Shown: positions 1 through 10,659 of the stretch, one piece after another
How positions within the stretch are numbered: position 1 is the first letter of the stretch
Layout: each line of letters begins with the position of its first letter
NCBI GenBank assembly: GCA_977006965.1
Contig: OZ345365.1
Span: 2,294,001 to 2,358,000, forward strand
DNA length: 64,000 nt
Reading direction: 5' to 3'
From: Phymatolithon calcareum
Taxonomy: Eukaryota; Rhodophyta; Florideophyceae; Hapalidiales
Made by a program: the position numbers and the translations under genes
The notes under the pieces: model-generated
What the model saw: only the letters and a program-made list of their open reading frames with translations
What the model was told of the DNA's origin: nothing
The model's database searches: none

Positions 1-336
1 TTGATACTGCATTATTGTTGAATTTTGATAGTGTCTAGCGGGATACGCAATAGCGCAGTTTACCCATATCTTCGGCCATCACCGTTTGAGATGCTCTAAT
101 TACTTGTTCCTAAATCTATTTGAAGCAATCAAGGCTAACAAAATTCGATTCTGATCGATTGTACAGCGATCGGAATCCAATTTTGTTGTTTACCTCAGTA
201 CACTCATTTTCAGCAACATCAGAAGGCGAGGACAGAGTTCACTCAGGCCGGTTCATTCCGCAATAAATCCAACTTACGATCGAGATATTTCTACTGGAAA
301 AACGTGGGTCGATTACACCAGCAGTAGTACCGAGTA

Positions 337-1345
337 TTGGTGTTCTTGAGCTCTTTACGGCAACAAAGGAAAGAAAATCAATTTCTTGGTCAAGATCTGC
401 AAAAAACATTTACCAAAATCAATGGATCCACGAATATCGCGCGTCATTTGCAATAATGCCATAACACCGTCAACATGAGCAAGACATATGATGAATCTGA
501 ACCTAAGAAGGAGCGCGAAAGTTTCAAGCCTCTGCAAACTATACTTAGCGAACTATCGAAAACAAACTTCGCCTTCACCGCAGAACAAAGAAGAGGTTTG
601 TACATCTGTGGTGATTGTCATGTATTGGCAGTTCTTAACGTGAACGGATTTTGAAAAATTTCAAATAGTTCACTGTTCCATCACGTGCGACGTACGGTCT
701 GACAGCATGGGTGTATCGTATTTCTCTCTGACCGTTTCTTACGTGGATTACAACTGGGATTTCCAATCTCAGCTGCTTGCCTGCTCCAATCCCGTCGGTT
801 CACAAACTGGGCAGGCGTTATCTCAGTTTCTAGTTCATAAAGTGTCAAAATACGGCATATTGAATCTGTAATGAGCAGAACAATTTCCAAAGTGCGCACT
901 GTGACTAAGTATTTCACGAAATCTCCAACGCTACGGTCATTTTTGAAAGGAGCTCAAGAAAAAGACGCAAGAATTCCCTTGCGCTCGCTGATAGACGTGA
1001 AAATGAGATGGTTATCAACGGAAATGAAGTTAAAACGATTTCTCAACATAAATCCCTCGGTGGAAGCGACCATCGGGAATCTTTAGGCAAAAAGAATTAA
1101 TTTCGGGAAGCTCAAACGAGGTCCGTCACCAACGCTCGCAGAAATTCTAACTTTAATGAACTCTTTGGATGCACTGCCTGACGTCGAGAGGAATAAAGAT
1201 CTTCTCGGGCAAGAAAAAACACCAAATATGCTCATTCAGGATCTCGTGATTGCGTGTGTTTTCGCAAAACTGAAATTGATCGAGACTACCACTCTCCTGC
1301 GTTCATTCTGGCCAGTGACATTCTCAAATTAATTTTGAAGCGACG
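337..1345 (+). pseudogene. Decayed hAT-family transposase
   Basis: Remnant of a hAT DNA transposase in broken frames. Near 385-480 a BED-type zinc finger is visible: an ICKKTFTK-like stretch, then NGSTNIARHL and a CH pair, interrupted by a frameshift and an in-frame TAA. At 871-1086 the frame reads VRTVTKYFTKSPTLRSFLKG and then DVKMRWLSTEMKLKR, which matches the hAT pattern of a basic helix, then RW-ST and ML-R, found in the central RNase H-like part. The same frame continues after a TAG to about 1345 with LIQDLVIACVFAKLKL. The segment between the finger and 871 is short and unreadable, so internal deletion is likely. The family call rests on motif order. Terminal inverted repeats were not found. 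Confidence 0.55.
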
Positions 1346-2551
1346 AGCAAAGCCTTATATAATCTCTCTCATGACTGAGCATTGTTGTCATACTCCCACA
1401 CTGCTCTGTCCTTATGCGGCACATACAACATCTCTCGCCGTATTCAATTTCGGACTTTGACGCTGTAATCGTGATGAGTGTCGTGGCAGATGCCTTCGTG
1501 CGTTCTCCTGAGAACGAAGTTGGCGATGAAGAAAGCAGTGCAATAGATTCTGGTCGTGTGGATGACTATGCCTAGTATGCCACAGAATGCTGCTCAATCG
1601 CGATTACGTCCGCCTTTCCGCCTTGCGTCCGAACGACCATCGCCACCCAACACGAATCTACAATCTAATTGCAAGGCACTACGCGCCACCGGCTGATCGG
1701 CTTCTGTCTGTAATTGGAACCAATATATTGCAAGCGATCTATTGACGCTTCTGAGCAACGGACGGTTGTGGGTCATTCAAAGAATGACCATTGTGGAAAA
1801 ACAGGTCATGGGCGTACGTTTATGCCCATTTTAATCTATGGATTCTCTCCTCTTTGAGCTATCTTTTCTCTTAAATCCGCCCGTGCAATCCCTTGATCCA
1901 AGCTTTTGTGATACTGCGACTACGAACGACACAACTTGGGTATGTCTATTTGCATTCAATGATTTCTTTGCTTCGCGATCAAACACTATCTTGCAATCTA
2001 ATAGACAAAGCCTGCTTCACATGCCGACCATCATGTGTATATCCACAACGTTTCCCATACCGTTCCGTGATGCCTTGCAAACTTACCCGAAACTTTTTAT
2101 TGTGCTCCAGATCGATCTTGCCCAGGACGCCCCATTTGTGATCTCGTACAAATATTCGGAATGCATTGAACTAGACACACAATCTCGACGAAGGGACGAG
2201 CAGGCAAACTACCTGAATAAGTTCGGCGTCGTCGGTCTCATATGCCATGTTCGTGCAACGATTATTAGCTCATCGCTCTCTTCCTTCCATTTTTTTAACA
2301 GGTCATGCTGTGCAAGCCGTCAATTTTCCGTTTCCTTCCATTGTACACCAATTGATTGACAATATGGACTAATACATGCAATGTTCTTGTTCGCTTCACT
2401 GAGCGAGCTAACTTGATGAGAACATGCAAGATCACCTGCTTCACTTCGCCTACTTTTACTGCTCGAGTTGCGGCCCCTCATCTTCCGCAGTAGCAAAACA
2501 AATCGCTTAAGATGGTTATTTTAATAAACATTTTTGTGCCCCGCCTTTCCG
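1346..2551. other. No recognisable gene
   Basis: Open frames here, including a 173-codon plus-strand frame at 1838-2359, are rich in Ser, Phe, Ile and Cys without domain-like patterning. I see no motif, repeat or boundary that supports a gene. Confidence 0.3.
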
Positions 2552-3790
2552 TTAACATGCACGCACATTTATTCCAACTTTCCCACCACGGAATATTTTC
2601 TCCGCTTTGTGTGTCCTGCAATACTCCACGCAGTGTAGTCTATTTGCTGCTTCATTTGCAACTTCCAGATGCCGTCCTCTAAACTGCACTACGACGTCAG
2701 CGATTACTCCTGCGACAGAGGCCTTTAAGCTCCGTTGCAGTGTCTTGCTTAAACTCCTCCAAGTCTCAAAACCTTCACCTTTGTGCAAGCCAACAGGGAT
2801 CTCATAACTCCAGACAGCAACATCCTCAAATTTCAATGTGTCATACTCAGACTGGGCCCGCAGGAATATCCACGTGGAGTTAAATCATCATTATTGCGCC
2901 TCCAGTGCTGATTTCGTAGCTTCGAAATCAGACGACGACGGGGCTGGGTCTGGCAAATCGAGCGTGTCGAGTTTTCGCTTCGCCGATCGTGGTCAAATTC
3001 GTGGCCCAGAGTCGCGAATAACACAAGCACTTATTGCCTTGCTGTTGTGTCCGGGAATGGCACAACAACGGGAAGGGAAAAGCAGTGGGCGCGACACTTG
3101 GTGAATGAGATCTGCCACGTTGATGAGCGGATGTAGATACTCCACCATTGGTCGCACGAGTGCCTTGTACACTCATACGCAGGTCGAATGTGGACTCTGC
3201 AAGTGTCGAGACCGATGTTCGCCTGAACTCTCAGTCGCTTATTGGCAGCTTCGCATCTTGATGTTACTGGCACACCAGGAAAGAAAGAAGAAAGATAGTA
3301 GATTGCTCATACCATGAGGAAAATAGAAACGCCTAAGTACAGTATGTGGTCTCGGTTACGGTTTCATTGTCTCCGTTTGCGAGTGTGAATGTGCCACCTA
3401 CGTCATGCTCTGCAGGAGAAAAGATACAGCTTTTCACCGGCTTGGTGTTCCACGTCATTCCAGTAGCGGATGCCCAGTCTGAAGCAATGTCAAGGAGCGC
3501 TTGAAGTGCCTCTGGGGAAAATGCGTGGATGATGGCGTCAGCAAGAAACTTTTCTTGGGTTTTAGAGATTTGGAGAGAGATTCTCGATAGACTTTCTGCG
3601 AGGACGCCCTTTAATATGTTATAGAGACCTGGAGATGAAGGAGATCATTGCAATAACCCCTTGTTCACGAGAAATCTGTTGTTTCGATCATCCGTCGGTG
3701 TGCAGATGACGCTAGGCTGCATTAAGTACATGATCCACTGGAGATGAGTCTCGCAACTTGATACCAAGTTAAACAAGCGATAGCCACCTT
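2552..3790 (-). pseudogene. Degenerate retroelement (reverse-transcriptase region plus tail)
   Basis: Read on the minus strand, 3680-3340 carries a reverse-transcriptase core: an NKGLLQ-SPSSPGLYNILK block corresponding to the VPQGSPLSP-LYNIFM motif of the other LINEs here, then ALQALLDIASDWA and GMTWNTKPVKS, the conserved stretch downstream of the YADD box. Further on (about 3190-3110) a KALVRPMVEYLHP block matches the YKALVQPRWEYAMHL block of the intact copies. It is followed by a stretch ending in LDTLDLPDP that also occurs at 21.2-21.5 kb. A 94-codon frame at 2552-2836 (minus) may be the 3' end but is unrecognised. Frameshifts and stops throughout show that it is dead. Confidence 0.55.
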
Positions 3791-4225
3791 TCTAGCCCAG
3801 AAGCTATTGCTGCCTCTAGGCCATCCCATGGAAATTGTTATTATGGTTACTCTGGCTCAGGTTGCTCTTTGTCCCCCTGATGGTGAGGCAGCAATCGAGT
3901 TTTATATTGTTTCTAAACACTACCATAGGTAGTCATGTAACTTCCAGCTATGCTTGGAACATGCCCAGAAATTATGGTAGTCAAAGTGTGCGTGGTAAAT
4001 CTTGCACGCGCAATGTCGTGGAAGGAAGAAAGCAAGCGTAAGTGCTTATGTCCATCATAAATGCGTAATTGTCTACGGCACGCGACTCGGGTTTCTGGAA
4101 GTGGGCGCTTAAGCAGTCTGAGTAGTTTAGGACGACGACAAGTTTCAGCCAACCTTTACAACACCGTACAGCATACTCCAATACTTCACGACTCATGGGC
4201 TTTATGATCTAAGCTCTTGCAAGTG

Positions 4226-6568
4226 CTACACTGAGAAATATGCCTGCTTTATCAGCTGCATAGCCCGAGTTGGGTCAGCCGGCGCATGCTCTCCACCGCG
4301 TCGCACAAGCAGCGCCAGACTCACCATAGCATTGACATTTGCGGACTCATCAATGGCACGAGAATATAATTCCCCAGCGCGAATCATATCTGCTTGAACT
4401 CCTTCTCCGCCTTGCTCGAGCATGTTTCCAAGCTTCAAAATAGCAGCTACGTCTCCCCTCTCATCGACGGCACGTGAATAGAGGTGCAAGGCACGGGGAA
4501 GATCTACCGGAACTCCATCTGCGCCATGTTGGAGCAAACTTCCCAATCGGATCATTGCATCAACATCATCTCCGTCTTCCACAGCCCGATTATAGAGGTC
4601 CACCGCACGAACTGAATCTACTGGCACTCCGTTTGCTCCAGTATGCAGTAGATACGCTAGGTTGAACATTGCAATTACGTCAGCGCCTTCGTCGACGGCA
4701 CGATTGTACAGCTCCACCGCACGAACTGGATCTGCCGGTACGCCATCTGCTCCATTATTCAGCAGAAAAGCGAGATAGAACATTGCATCTATGCTACCGC
4801 CTTCGTCGACGGCACGATTGTACAACACCACCGCACGAGCCGGATCTGCCGCTATTCCTTCAGCTCCGTTTTCCAACATAACTGCGAAGTTGACAATGGC
4901 GGTCACGTGTGCAGCCTCGTTAATTGCACGTGTATATAGCTCAGCAGCACGAAAGGGATCTGCTGCAACACCCTCCCCGCCATGTTGAAGCAATAGCCCC
5001 AAGTTGTTCATAGCGAAATAGTCCTCGCCTTCCTCGACGGCTCGATTATATAGTTCCACCGCTCGAGGCGGGTCTGCCGGTACTCCTTCAGCTCCTTGTT
5101 CAAGCATATATGCCAGGTTGGTCATTGCGACAAAGTTTGCGCCTTCATCAATTGCACGTGTGTATAGCTCAAAAGCACGAACCGGATCGACCTCAACACC
5201 CTCCGCGCCTTGATAAAGCAAGAGCCCCAAGTTGTTCATAGCAGAGTAGTTTCCCCCTTCTTCGACTGCTCGATTATACAGCTCCACCGCTCGAGGCGGG
5301 TCTGCTGGTACTCCTTCAGCTCCTTTATTAAGCATATCTGCTAGGTTGGTCATTGCGGGCACGCTCGCCCACTCATCAATTGCACGTGTGTATAGCTCAG
5401 AAGCACGAACCGGATCGACCGCAACACCCTCCGCGCCATGTTGAAGCAAGTGCCCCAAAAAGTTCAATGCGTCAGCATCCTGGCCTTCCTCGACGGCTCG
5501 ATTATATAGCTCCACCGCTCGAGGCGGGTCTGCCGGTACTCCTTCAGCTCCTTTTTTAAGCATATCTGCCAGGTTGATCATTGCAACCACGTTTGCACCC
5601 TCATCAACTGCTCGTTCATATAGCTTATAAGCACGAATCGGATCTGGCGGAATACTCTCTGCACCGTGTTGAAGTATGAGCCCCAAGTTGTTCATAGCTT
5701 TAGCGTCCTGGCCTTCCTCGATGGCTCGATTGTATAGCTCCACCGCTCGAGCTGGGTCTGCCGGTACTCCTTCAGCTCCACCACTCAGCAAGTCTGCCAT
5801 GGTGTACATAGCATCTACGTCTGCTCCTTCATCAATTGCTCGTCTGTATAGCTCAAATGCAGCAGCAGGATCTGGCGGGATATTGTCCGCACCATATTGG
5901 AGCAGGAGTCCAAGGTTGTACATTCCAGGAATATATCCACCTTCCTCGATAGCACGATTATAAAGCTGCACTGCACGAACCGTGTCTGCAGGTACTCCTT
6001 CAGCCCCGTCCTCCATCAGCATTGCTAATTTGTTCATGGCGACCACGCTTGCGCCCTCATCAATGGCTCGTGTGTACAGTTCAGTAGCACGAACCGGATC
6101 TGCCGCAACACCGTCCGCGCCACATTGGAGTAGCTTCCCCAAATTGAACATGGCGTTAACATTCCCGTCTTTTTTGATGGCACAACTATAGAGCTCCACA
6201 GCGCGGCGCGGATCTGCCGGTATTCCTTCAGCTCCATCCTGAAACAACATTCCGAGGTTGTTCATCGCGTCTCCATGTCCTCGTTCGACGGCCGACGTAT
6301 ACAGCGCAACTGCGTGAGGGAGATCCACAGCTACACCCTCTGCACCATGCTGAAGCAAGAGCGCCAATCTGTTCATGGCTTCCACATCCCCTTGCTCGCT
6401 GATTGCGCGAGTGTACAGATCTATGGCACGACGAGGGTCTTCTGGCCCGCGATTTTCAACATTGGTGTCACGTTCGTGGATTTCACGTCCAGGTGATAAG
6501 ACGGAGCGATTCAAGTCTCCTCGTGTAGGGTTTGCATCTTTCTGTAGGGCGCTTCCGAGATTGCCCAT
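4226..6568 (-). CDS. Sel1-repeat protein A
   Basis: Predicted 780-residue protein made almost entirely of Sel1-like (TPR-related) repeats: 19 complete 38-residue units plus a short terminal unit. The consensus is DP-RAVELYNRAIEEG-D-AM-NLG-LLQHGAEGVPA. Such arrays form alpha-solenoids that act as protein-interaction scaffolds; the partner here is unknown. The frame stays open 15 codons upstream (ATG at 6613), but I chose the ATG at 6568. It gives MGNLGS at the N-terminus, matching the MGNFQG start of the paralogue at 35448, and it begins right before the region the two share. MGNLGS fits the N-myristoylation pattern (Gly2, Ser6), so a membrane-attached scaffold is possible. The C-terminus DPTRAMQLIKQAYFSV is shared with the paralogue. 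Units from about the fourth to the fourteenth alternate between two subtypes. There is no signal peptide or membrane segment. Intact and intronless. Confidence 0.85.
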   Translation of the reverse strand: MGNLGSALQKDANPTRGDLNRSVLSPGREIHERDTNVENRGPEDPRRAIDLYTRAISEQGDVEAMNRLALLLQHGAEGVAVDLPHAVALYTSAVERGHGDAMNNLGMLFQDGAEGIPADPRRAVELYSCAIKKDGNVNAMFNLGKLLQCGADGVAADPVRATELYTRAIDEGASVVAMNKLAMLMEDGAEGVPADTVRAVQLYNRAIEEGGYIPGMYNLGLLLQYGADNIPPDPAAAFELYRRAIDEGADVDAMYTMADLLSGGAEGVPADPARAVELYNRAIEEGQDAKAMNNLGLILQHGAESIPPDPIRAYKLYERAVDEGANVVAMINLADMLKKGAEGVPADPPRAVELYNRAVEEGQDADALNFLGHLLQHGAEGVAVDPVRASELYTRAIDEWASVPAMTNLADMLNKGAEGVPADPPRAVELYNRAVEEGGNYSAMNNLGLLLYQGAEGVEVDPVRAFELYTRAIDEGANFVAMTNLAYMLEQGAEGVPADPPRAVELYNRAVEEGEDYFAMNNLGLLLQHGGEGVAADPFRAAELYTRAINEAAHVTAIVNFAVMLENGAEGIAADPARAVVLYNRAVDEGGSIDAMFYLAFLLNNGADGVPADPVRAVELYNRAVDEGADVIAMFNLAYLLHTGANGVPVDSVRAVDLYNRAVEDGDDVDAMIRLGSLLQHGADGVPVDLPRALHLYSRAVDERGDVAAILKLGNMLEQGGEGVQADMIRAGELYSRAIDESANVNAMVSLALLVRRGGEHAPADPTRAMQLIKQAYFSV

Positions 6569-7000
6569 AGCAAATGGCGGCAAGACGACGCAAACAATAA
6601 TGTAGGTCTGCACGAGGAAGGTGGGGCTGTGTCTGGCTACAAATCTAGATATTTCAGATCAGGTTCGGACGGACACGCTAGCAACAAGTTTCACATAAAT
6701 ACAAGTGTTCCAATGAATTCAAGCATGGTGACAATTTGATATAATTGTCACAGAAAAGGTCAAGAGAATGGATCTCGTCTGATTGTTTTTGTCCACGCGA
6801 GAAAACACGAGCTGCTTTCACGTAACTAACGAAAGTAAATGTGAGCTTGGACCGATAAATATTTAATAGTTCATCTAAAATTGAGCATTTTCAGGGCTCA
6901 TATCACTTTCATTAAAACTCAGTTCTATTGGCCAGATGATCTTCCAAACCCGGTCAACCTTCAACTTATAAAACCTGATGCGGGAAAAATAAGTTGGAAG
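6569..7000. other. Upstream region of Sel1 gene A with small palindrome
   Basis: AT-rich non-coding stretch upstream of the minus-strand Sel1 gene. A perfect 9-bp inverted repeat, GTGACAATT / AATTGTCAC with a short spacer, lies at 6728-6751, about 160 bp before the chosen start codon. It could be a regulator site, but nothing else supports that. The stretch ends at the GAAG target duplication of the LTR element. Confidence 0.3.
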
Positions 7001-7383
7001 TGTAAGAATGGCGTACAACTTGGAGGTTGAAAGTCGCGTCGTACGCCTTCTTAAGAAAGATGTAGAGGTTGTTGGTGAAAACAGGGCAAAGAAGAGCGGG
7101 TACCCGATACGTTAAGAGCGCGTGTATCGGTCCCTTTAATGTGTTTGAGGAGCTGAGGTTGGTGTGAGTGAAGGTAGTTGAGTGCAGTTGAGTTGCTAGC
7201 GTTGGCCGTGTGTTGTGTTGTGCTTGTGCAGGTTGTGTTGTGCTTATACTGTACGGTTGTTGAGAGCAGTGAGGTGTGACGATGAGCTAAAGTAGGCAAA
7301 TCGGAGTGAGATTGAAGCGGACGCGAGTGGAAGCGAGTATGAGTGATACGAGCGAGAATGGCCAGACATGGCCCATTCCTACA
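7001..7383 (+). repeat. 5' LTR of the TRIM-like element
   Basis: The 383-bp repeat unit runs from TGTAAGAATGG to GGCCCATTCCTACA. It is identical by eye to 8343-8725. Confidence 0.8.
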
Positions 7384-7539
7384 TCCCCTTCGCAAAAAGA
7401 AACTACGGCGAAGAGTGATGGCGAAAGAGCAGGAAGACGAAGTTTCTTTTGGACATCACTCGCGACGTTTGTCGAGGATCTTGAAGAGGACAAGTCGCGA
7501 ACGGAGATTATGGACCACCAGGAAGAGTTTCTAGGAGAG

Positions 7540-8150
7540 CATTGCAGCTGCTGTCTGACCGCCGCGAAGCAGCAGCGAAGCTAAGGAGTGTTCGTGCTGA
7601 CGGTCGTGTAGCGTTATGCACGCTCGTTTCGTGGCGCAAGATCGAGGAGCGTTTACGAAAGGTACCCAGACTTCCAAGAGAAGTTGTTTGAAGAACAACG
7701 CAGCTGCTGTTTGACCGCCGTGTAGCAGCGACGCAAACGGGAGCATGTGCTGACGGTTGTGTAGCGAAGCGCGGGGTTGTTTTCGTTGGGCACCTCCATG
7801 GAAGGCACGGGAGACACCGGCAGAGAATGCAGCTGCTACTTGACCGCCGTATAGCAGAAAGGCGCGTGGTGGCTCTCGCTGACGGACGTGGAGTGTAGCG
7901 TGTGGTGCTTTACGGTGAGTTTCCCACAGCTTCTGTCGCGTGTGGATCGCCGAGAAGCTTCCGTATCGATCGCTGTCTTGCAGCCAGGCGCAAAGCGGCC
8001 CTCGTGCTAGCGATCGCTGGGAGAAGCGGAGGGGACTCCAGTTTTGACGTTCTTAAAATTGCAGAAAAAAGCTGTAGCTGCCGTGTTGATCGCAGTCATG
8101 CAGCCAGGCGCAAATCGGTCTTCGTGCTGACGATCGTTTGGCGAAGCATG
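7540..8150 (+). repeat. Degenerate internal repeats of the TRIM-like element
   Basis: About five imperfect copies of a unit run through the interior. They start near 7543, 7699, 7828, 7970 and 8073 and share the pattern GCAGCTGCTGTNTGACCGCC, then a short AGCAG/CAGGCGCAA block, then GTGCTGACGGTCGTGTAGC. Spacing is 100-155 bp. They look like an old tandem array and encode nothing obvious. Confidence 0.55.
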
Positions 8151-8342
8151 GGGCTCATGTCGGAAAAATTGTCATGGTGTACGGCGGAAGTGTAGCGACA
8201 AAGACACCGTGACCGCAAGATTCCAGGTGAAGAGAATAGGTACGGTAGCATGCCGCTTGTGATGACTCGGATAGAATCGGCACCGGATATCAGTGCGCAG
8301 AGAGCGAGAAGAGGCAGCGAAGACGTTTAGGCAGATCCACCA

Positions 8343-8725
8343 TGTAAGAATGGCGTACAACTTGGAGGTTGAAAGTCGCGTCGTACGCCTTCTTAAGAAA
8401 GATGTAGAGGTTGTTGGTGAAAACAGGGCAAAGAAGAGCGGGTACCCGATACGTTAAGAGCGCGTGTATCGGTCCCTTTAATGTGTTTGAGGAGCTGAGG
8501 TTGGTGTGAGTGAAGGTAGTTGAGTGCAGTTGAGTTGCTAGCGTTGGCCGTGTGTTGTGTTGTGCTTGTGCAGGTTGTGTTGTGCTTATACTGTACGGTT
8601 GTTGAGAGCAGTGAGGTGTGACGATGAGCTAAAGTAGGCAAATCGGAGTGAGATTGAAGCGGACGCGAGTGGAAGCGAGTATGAGTGATACGAGCGAGAA
8701 TGGCCAGACATGGCCCATTCCTACA
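8343..8725 (+). repeat. 3' LTR of the TRIM-like element
   Basis: Second copy of the 383-bp LTR. It starts directly after GATCCACCA and ends before GAAGCTT, where GAAG is the right-hand target duplication. Confidence 0.8.
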
Positions 8726-9101
8726 GAAGCTTAAATTCGATTTTTTATTTTGATGTGATGAGGATTTTATAAGTTGTAAATCACTACATTATTCCTTGGA
8801 GAGGAGAGAAATATAAGATAGATTTTCTCAAGAATTTGAGAAGGGGAAGAGGAAAAAATAAGTTTTTTCTCACTTCATTTTTGTGCAGAGGTAAGAACTA
8901 AATAAGTTGGTTTTTTCTAATATTTTGAAAACGTGAACAGAAAACGACAACAGTCTGGGCATGGACCGCTTTACCATCGTTTCGGTTCATAGTGGTCCAG
9001 TGAAAGAGTCATTTTTGTACTTTATGTGGGAGCTTCCATTGGCGACAAAACTTGTACTTTTCAAAACGGCGTGTTTTCTCACGTCTACAAAAACAAGTCG
9101 T

Positions 9102-9265
9102 ATGTGTACCGTAAGCCGGGATAACAAATGTGTAAAACGTGCTCGTACCTGGTCCTCGTGGGTACAATAGTCACTCGGGCTCCGCCCTCGGGTCCTATTG
9201 TACCCACTCGGGCCTGGTACTCTTACGTTTTACTTTCATTTGTTATCCCGGCTTACGGTACACAT
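9102..9265. repeat. Fold-back element, about 70-bp arms
   Basis: The left arm 9102-9170 and right arm 9195-9265 are near-perfect reverse complements, both outwardly ATGTGTACCGTAAGCCGGGA. The 24-bp spacer contains GGGCTCCGCCC, itself a small hairpin. The shape is that of a MITE or fold-back transposon. No target duplication is obvious. Confidence 0.65.
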
Positions 9266-9273
9266 CTCCTTAA

Positions 9274-9308
9274 TGTCGATTAAGATCTTTAAGAGATCTT
9301 AATCGACA
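9274..9308. repeat. Perfect 15-bp palindrome
   Basis: TGTCGATTAAGATCT, then a 5-bp spacer (TTAAG), then the exact complement. It lies 8 bp to the right of the larger fold-back element. No T-tract follows. Confidence 0.6.
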
Positions 9309-9476
9309 CTAAGTCGAGAGCCATTGCTGGACAGTGATACAGTACAGCAGACCTGTGTAACTTCAAAGGTTGTTACTGAAAAACGTACAACCTGGAGCCC
9401 CCGTAAAGCCCCTACAAATAAACAAATCCTACTGTCAGGGGTCTTCCTGAGAATTCATCAAAATCGCGGAATAGAC

Positions 9477-9782
9477 CCAGTCAAAAAAGTCCTCATTACC
9501 AGTCATTATTTCGTGGACTGGTTACGAGGACGCGGCATAGGTTTTCAGTGACTGAGTGTTGATTTGCAAACTTTCGCTTCAGATGTTTTTGCACACTTTT
9601 GAGCAAAAACTTGAAACATCACGAAATGTTTGGTTGAAAAGCAATTCCACTTCCGAAAACTAAAAATCGTTATGAGAAAAATGTCCGGTAGATGAGCACA
9701 TCAGCCACGCTAAACCTATGCCGCGTCCTCATTACCAGTGAAAACATTTGGGACTGGATTTGAGGACTTTTCCAGACAGGTA
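9477..9782. mobile_element. MITE-like element with about 62-bp terminal inverted repeats
   Basis: The sequence near 9483-9546 reappears inverted at about 9713-9775. The innermost 19 bp of each arm, GAGGACGCGGCATAGGTTT, match exactly. Each arm also contains its own hairpin (CCTCATTACCAGT paired with ACTGG-TT--GAGG). No coding capacity. The outer ends are approximate and no target duplication could be fixed. Confidence 0.55.
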
Positions 9783-10230
9783 CTGCGGACGCAAAAATCG
9801 AATTCTCAAGAAGGTCCCTCTTTCAACTGCAAACTCGCCAACTGCAAGCCTCTGAACATTTATTTCTCGTTTATTTTTGAGGGTACCTTTTACATGAAGG
9901 GTTCACGTTGCGTTCGCGCAACTGTTCGATCCTGCCCAGCATCTTGGAACCGCTTCGATTTTTTTCGTCGCAGAAAAAACTCAAACCGTAAACAAACTTT
10001 TCCGAGGAGTAGGGGTCGGACCAGACGGATTAATCCGTAGTTTTACTAGGAATTTTTGGAAATCAGGCTGGACTATCAAAACGTTTTGGGAAACGGATTC
10101 GGATTGGATTCCGTTTTTTCTTTTTTTAACGGAATGGAGCGGAATGGAACCGCTAAATAGTTAATTTAATAGTGCGCGGAACGGTTTTTCAGATTCGTAA
10201 GGCTTAATCCGATTGAGAATATAGAAAAAC

Positions 10231-10256
10231 TAACTAATTATTTTAATAATTAGTTA
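10231..10256. repeat. Perfect 12-bp AT palindrome
   Basis: TAACTAATTATT, a 2-bp spacer, then AATAATTAGTTA. The surrounding sequence is AT-rich and non-coding. Confidence 0.5.
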
Positions 10257-10659
10257 AAAGATTCAAATTCTTTGAACGTGGAGCAGATCCGAAAAGTCAC
10301 CAAATAAGTGGCATATATGGGAATAGGGAATGTGTAGTACAGGACGGGTAGCGCTTCATCGATCCATTCACGTATGCGGATCGGATTGATTCTGAGAATC
10401 TAGCCAATAAACGCGAAAGCGGATTCAAAATTTTTTAATATATTCGGAACGAATATCTGTTGTCGAACTGTCGATCTCCTGCGTGGCCACGTACTGTAAG
10501 CTATCTGCAAAGCGGCTGAGAGATAATGTTATGATAGGAACTTTCAAACTGCCCAAGGCAGTGTCAGTCGGCGTAATTATATAACAGCCACTTCCACTTG
10601 AATAGTTCGGTTTAAGGTTCGTACTTGTTGCGTAGAAGAAACCTGGTACCTGTAAGCAA

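Larger units (their letters stand above)
7001..8725 (+). mobile_element. Non-autonomous LTR retroelement (TRIM-like)
   Basis: A 1725-bp element bounded by two 383-bp direct repeats that I read as identical. Each LTR begins TGTAAG and ends CCTACA, giving the TG...CA ends expected of an LTR retroelement, and a 4-bp duplication GAAG flanks it (6997-7000 and 8726-8729). The 959-bp interior encodes no reverse transcriptase, integrase or protease. A 92-codon frame starts inside the 5' LTR and enters the interior (7306-7584), possibly a gag vestige. The identical LTRs imply recent insertion or conversion, so the element must be mobilised by enzymes supplied from elsewhere. No convincing primer-binding site or polypurine tract was seen. 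Orientation is assumed, not shown. Confidence 0.75.

Noticed and set aside
1838-2359. 173-codon plus-strand open frame
   Set aside because: Composition is chance-like (Ser, Phe, Ile, Cys) and there is no motif on either strand; an attempted copia reading on minus did not hold.
4474-6496. Several plus-strand frames opposite Sel1 gene A
   Set aside because: Repetitive antisense shadows of the 114-bp repeat unit.
6569-6613. Upstream start of Sel1 protein A adding MQTYIIVCVVLPPFA
   Set aside because: The hydrophobic extension could mimic a signal anchor, but the paralogue begins at the internal MGN and has no such extension.
7001-8725. CRISPR-like or satellite array
   Set aside because: Only two long terminal copies with a target duplication; internal units are degenerate with no uniform spacers.
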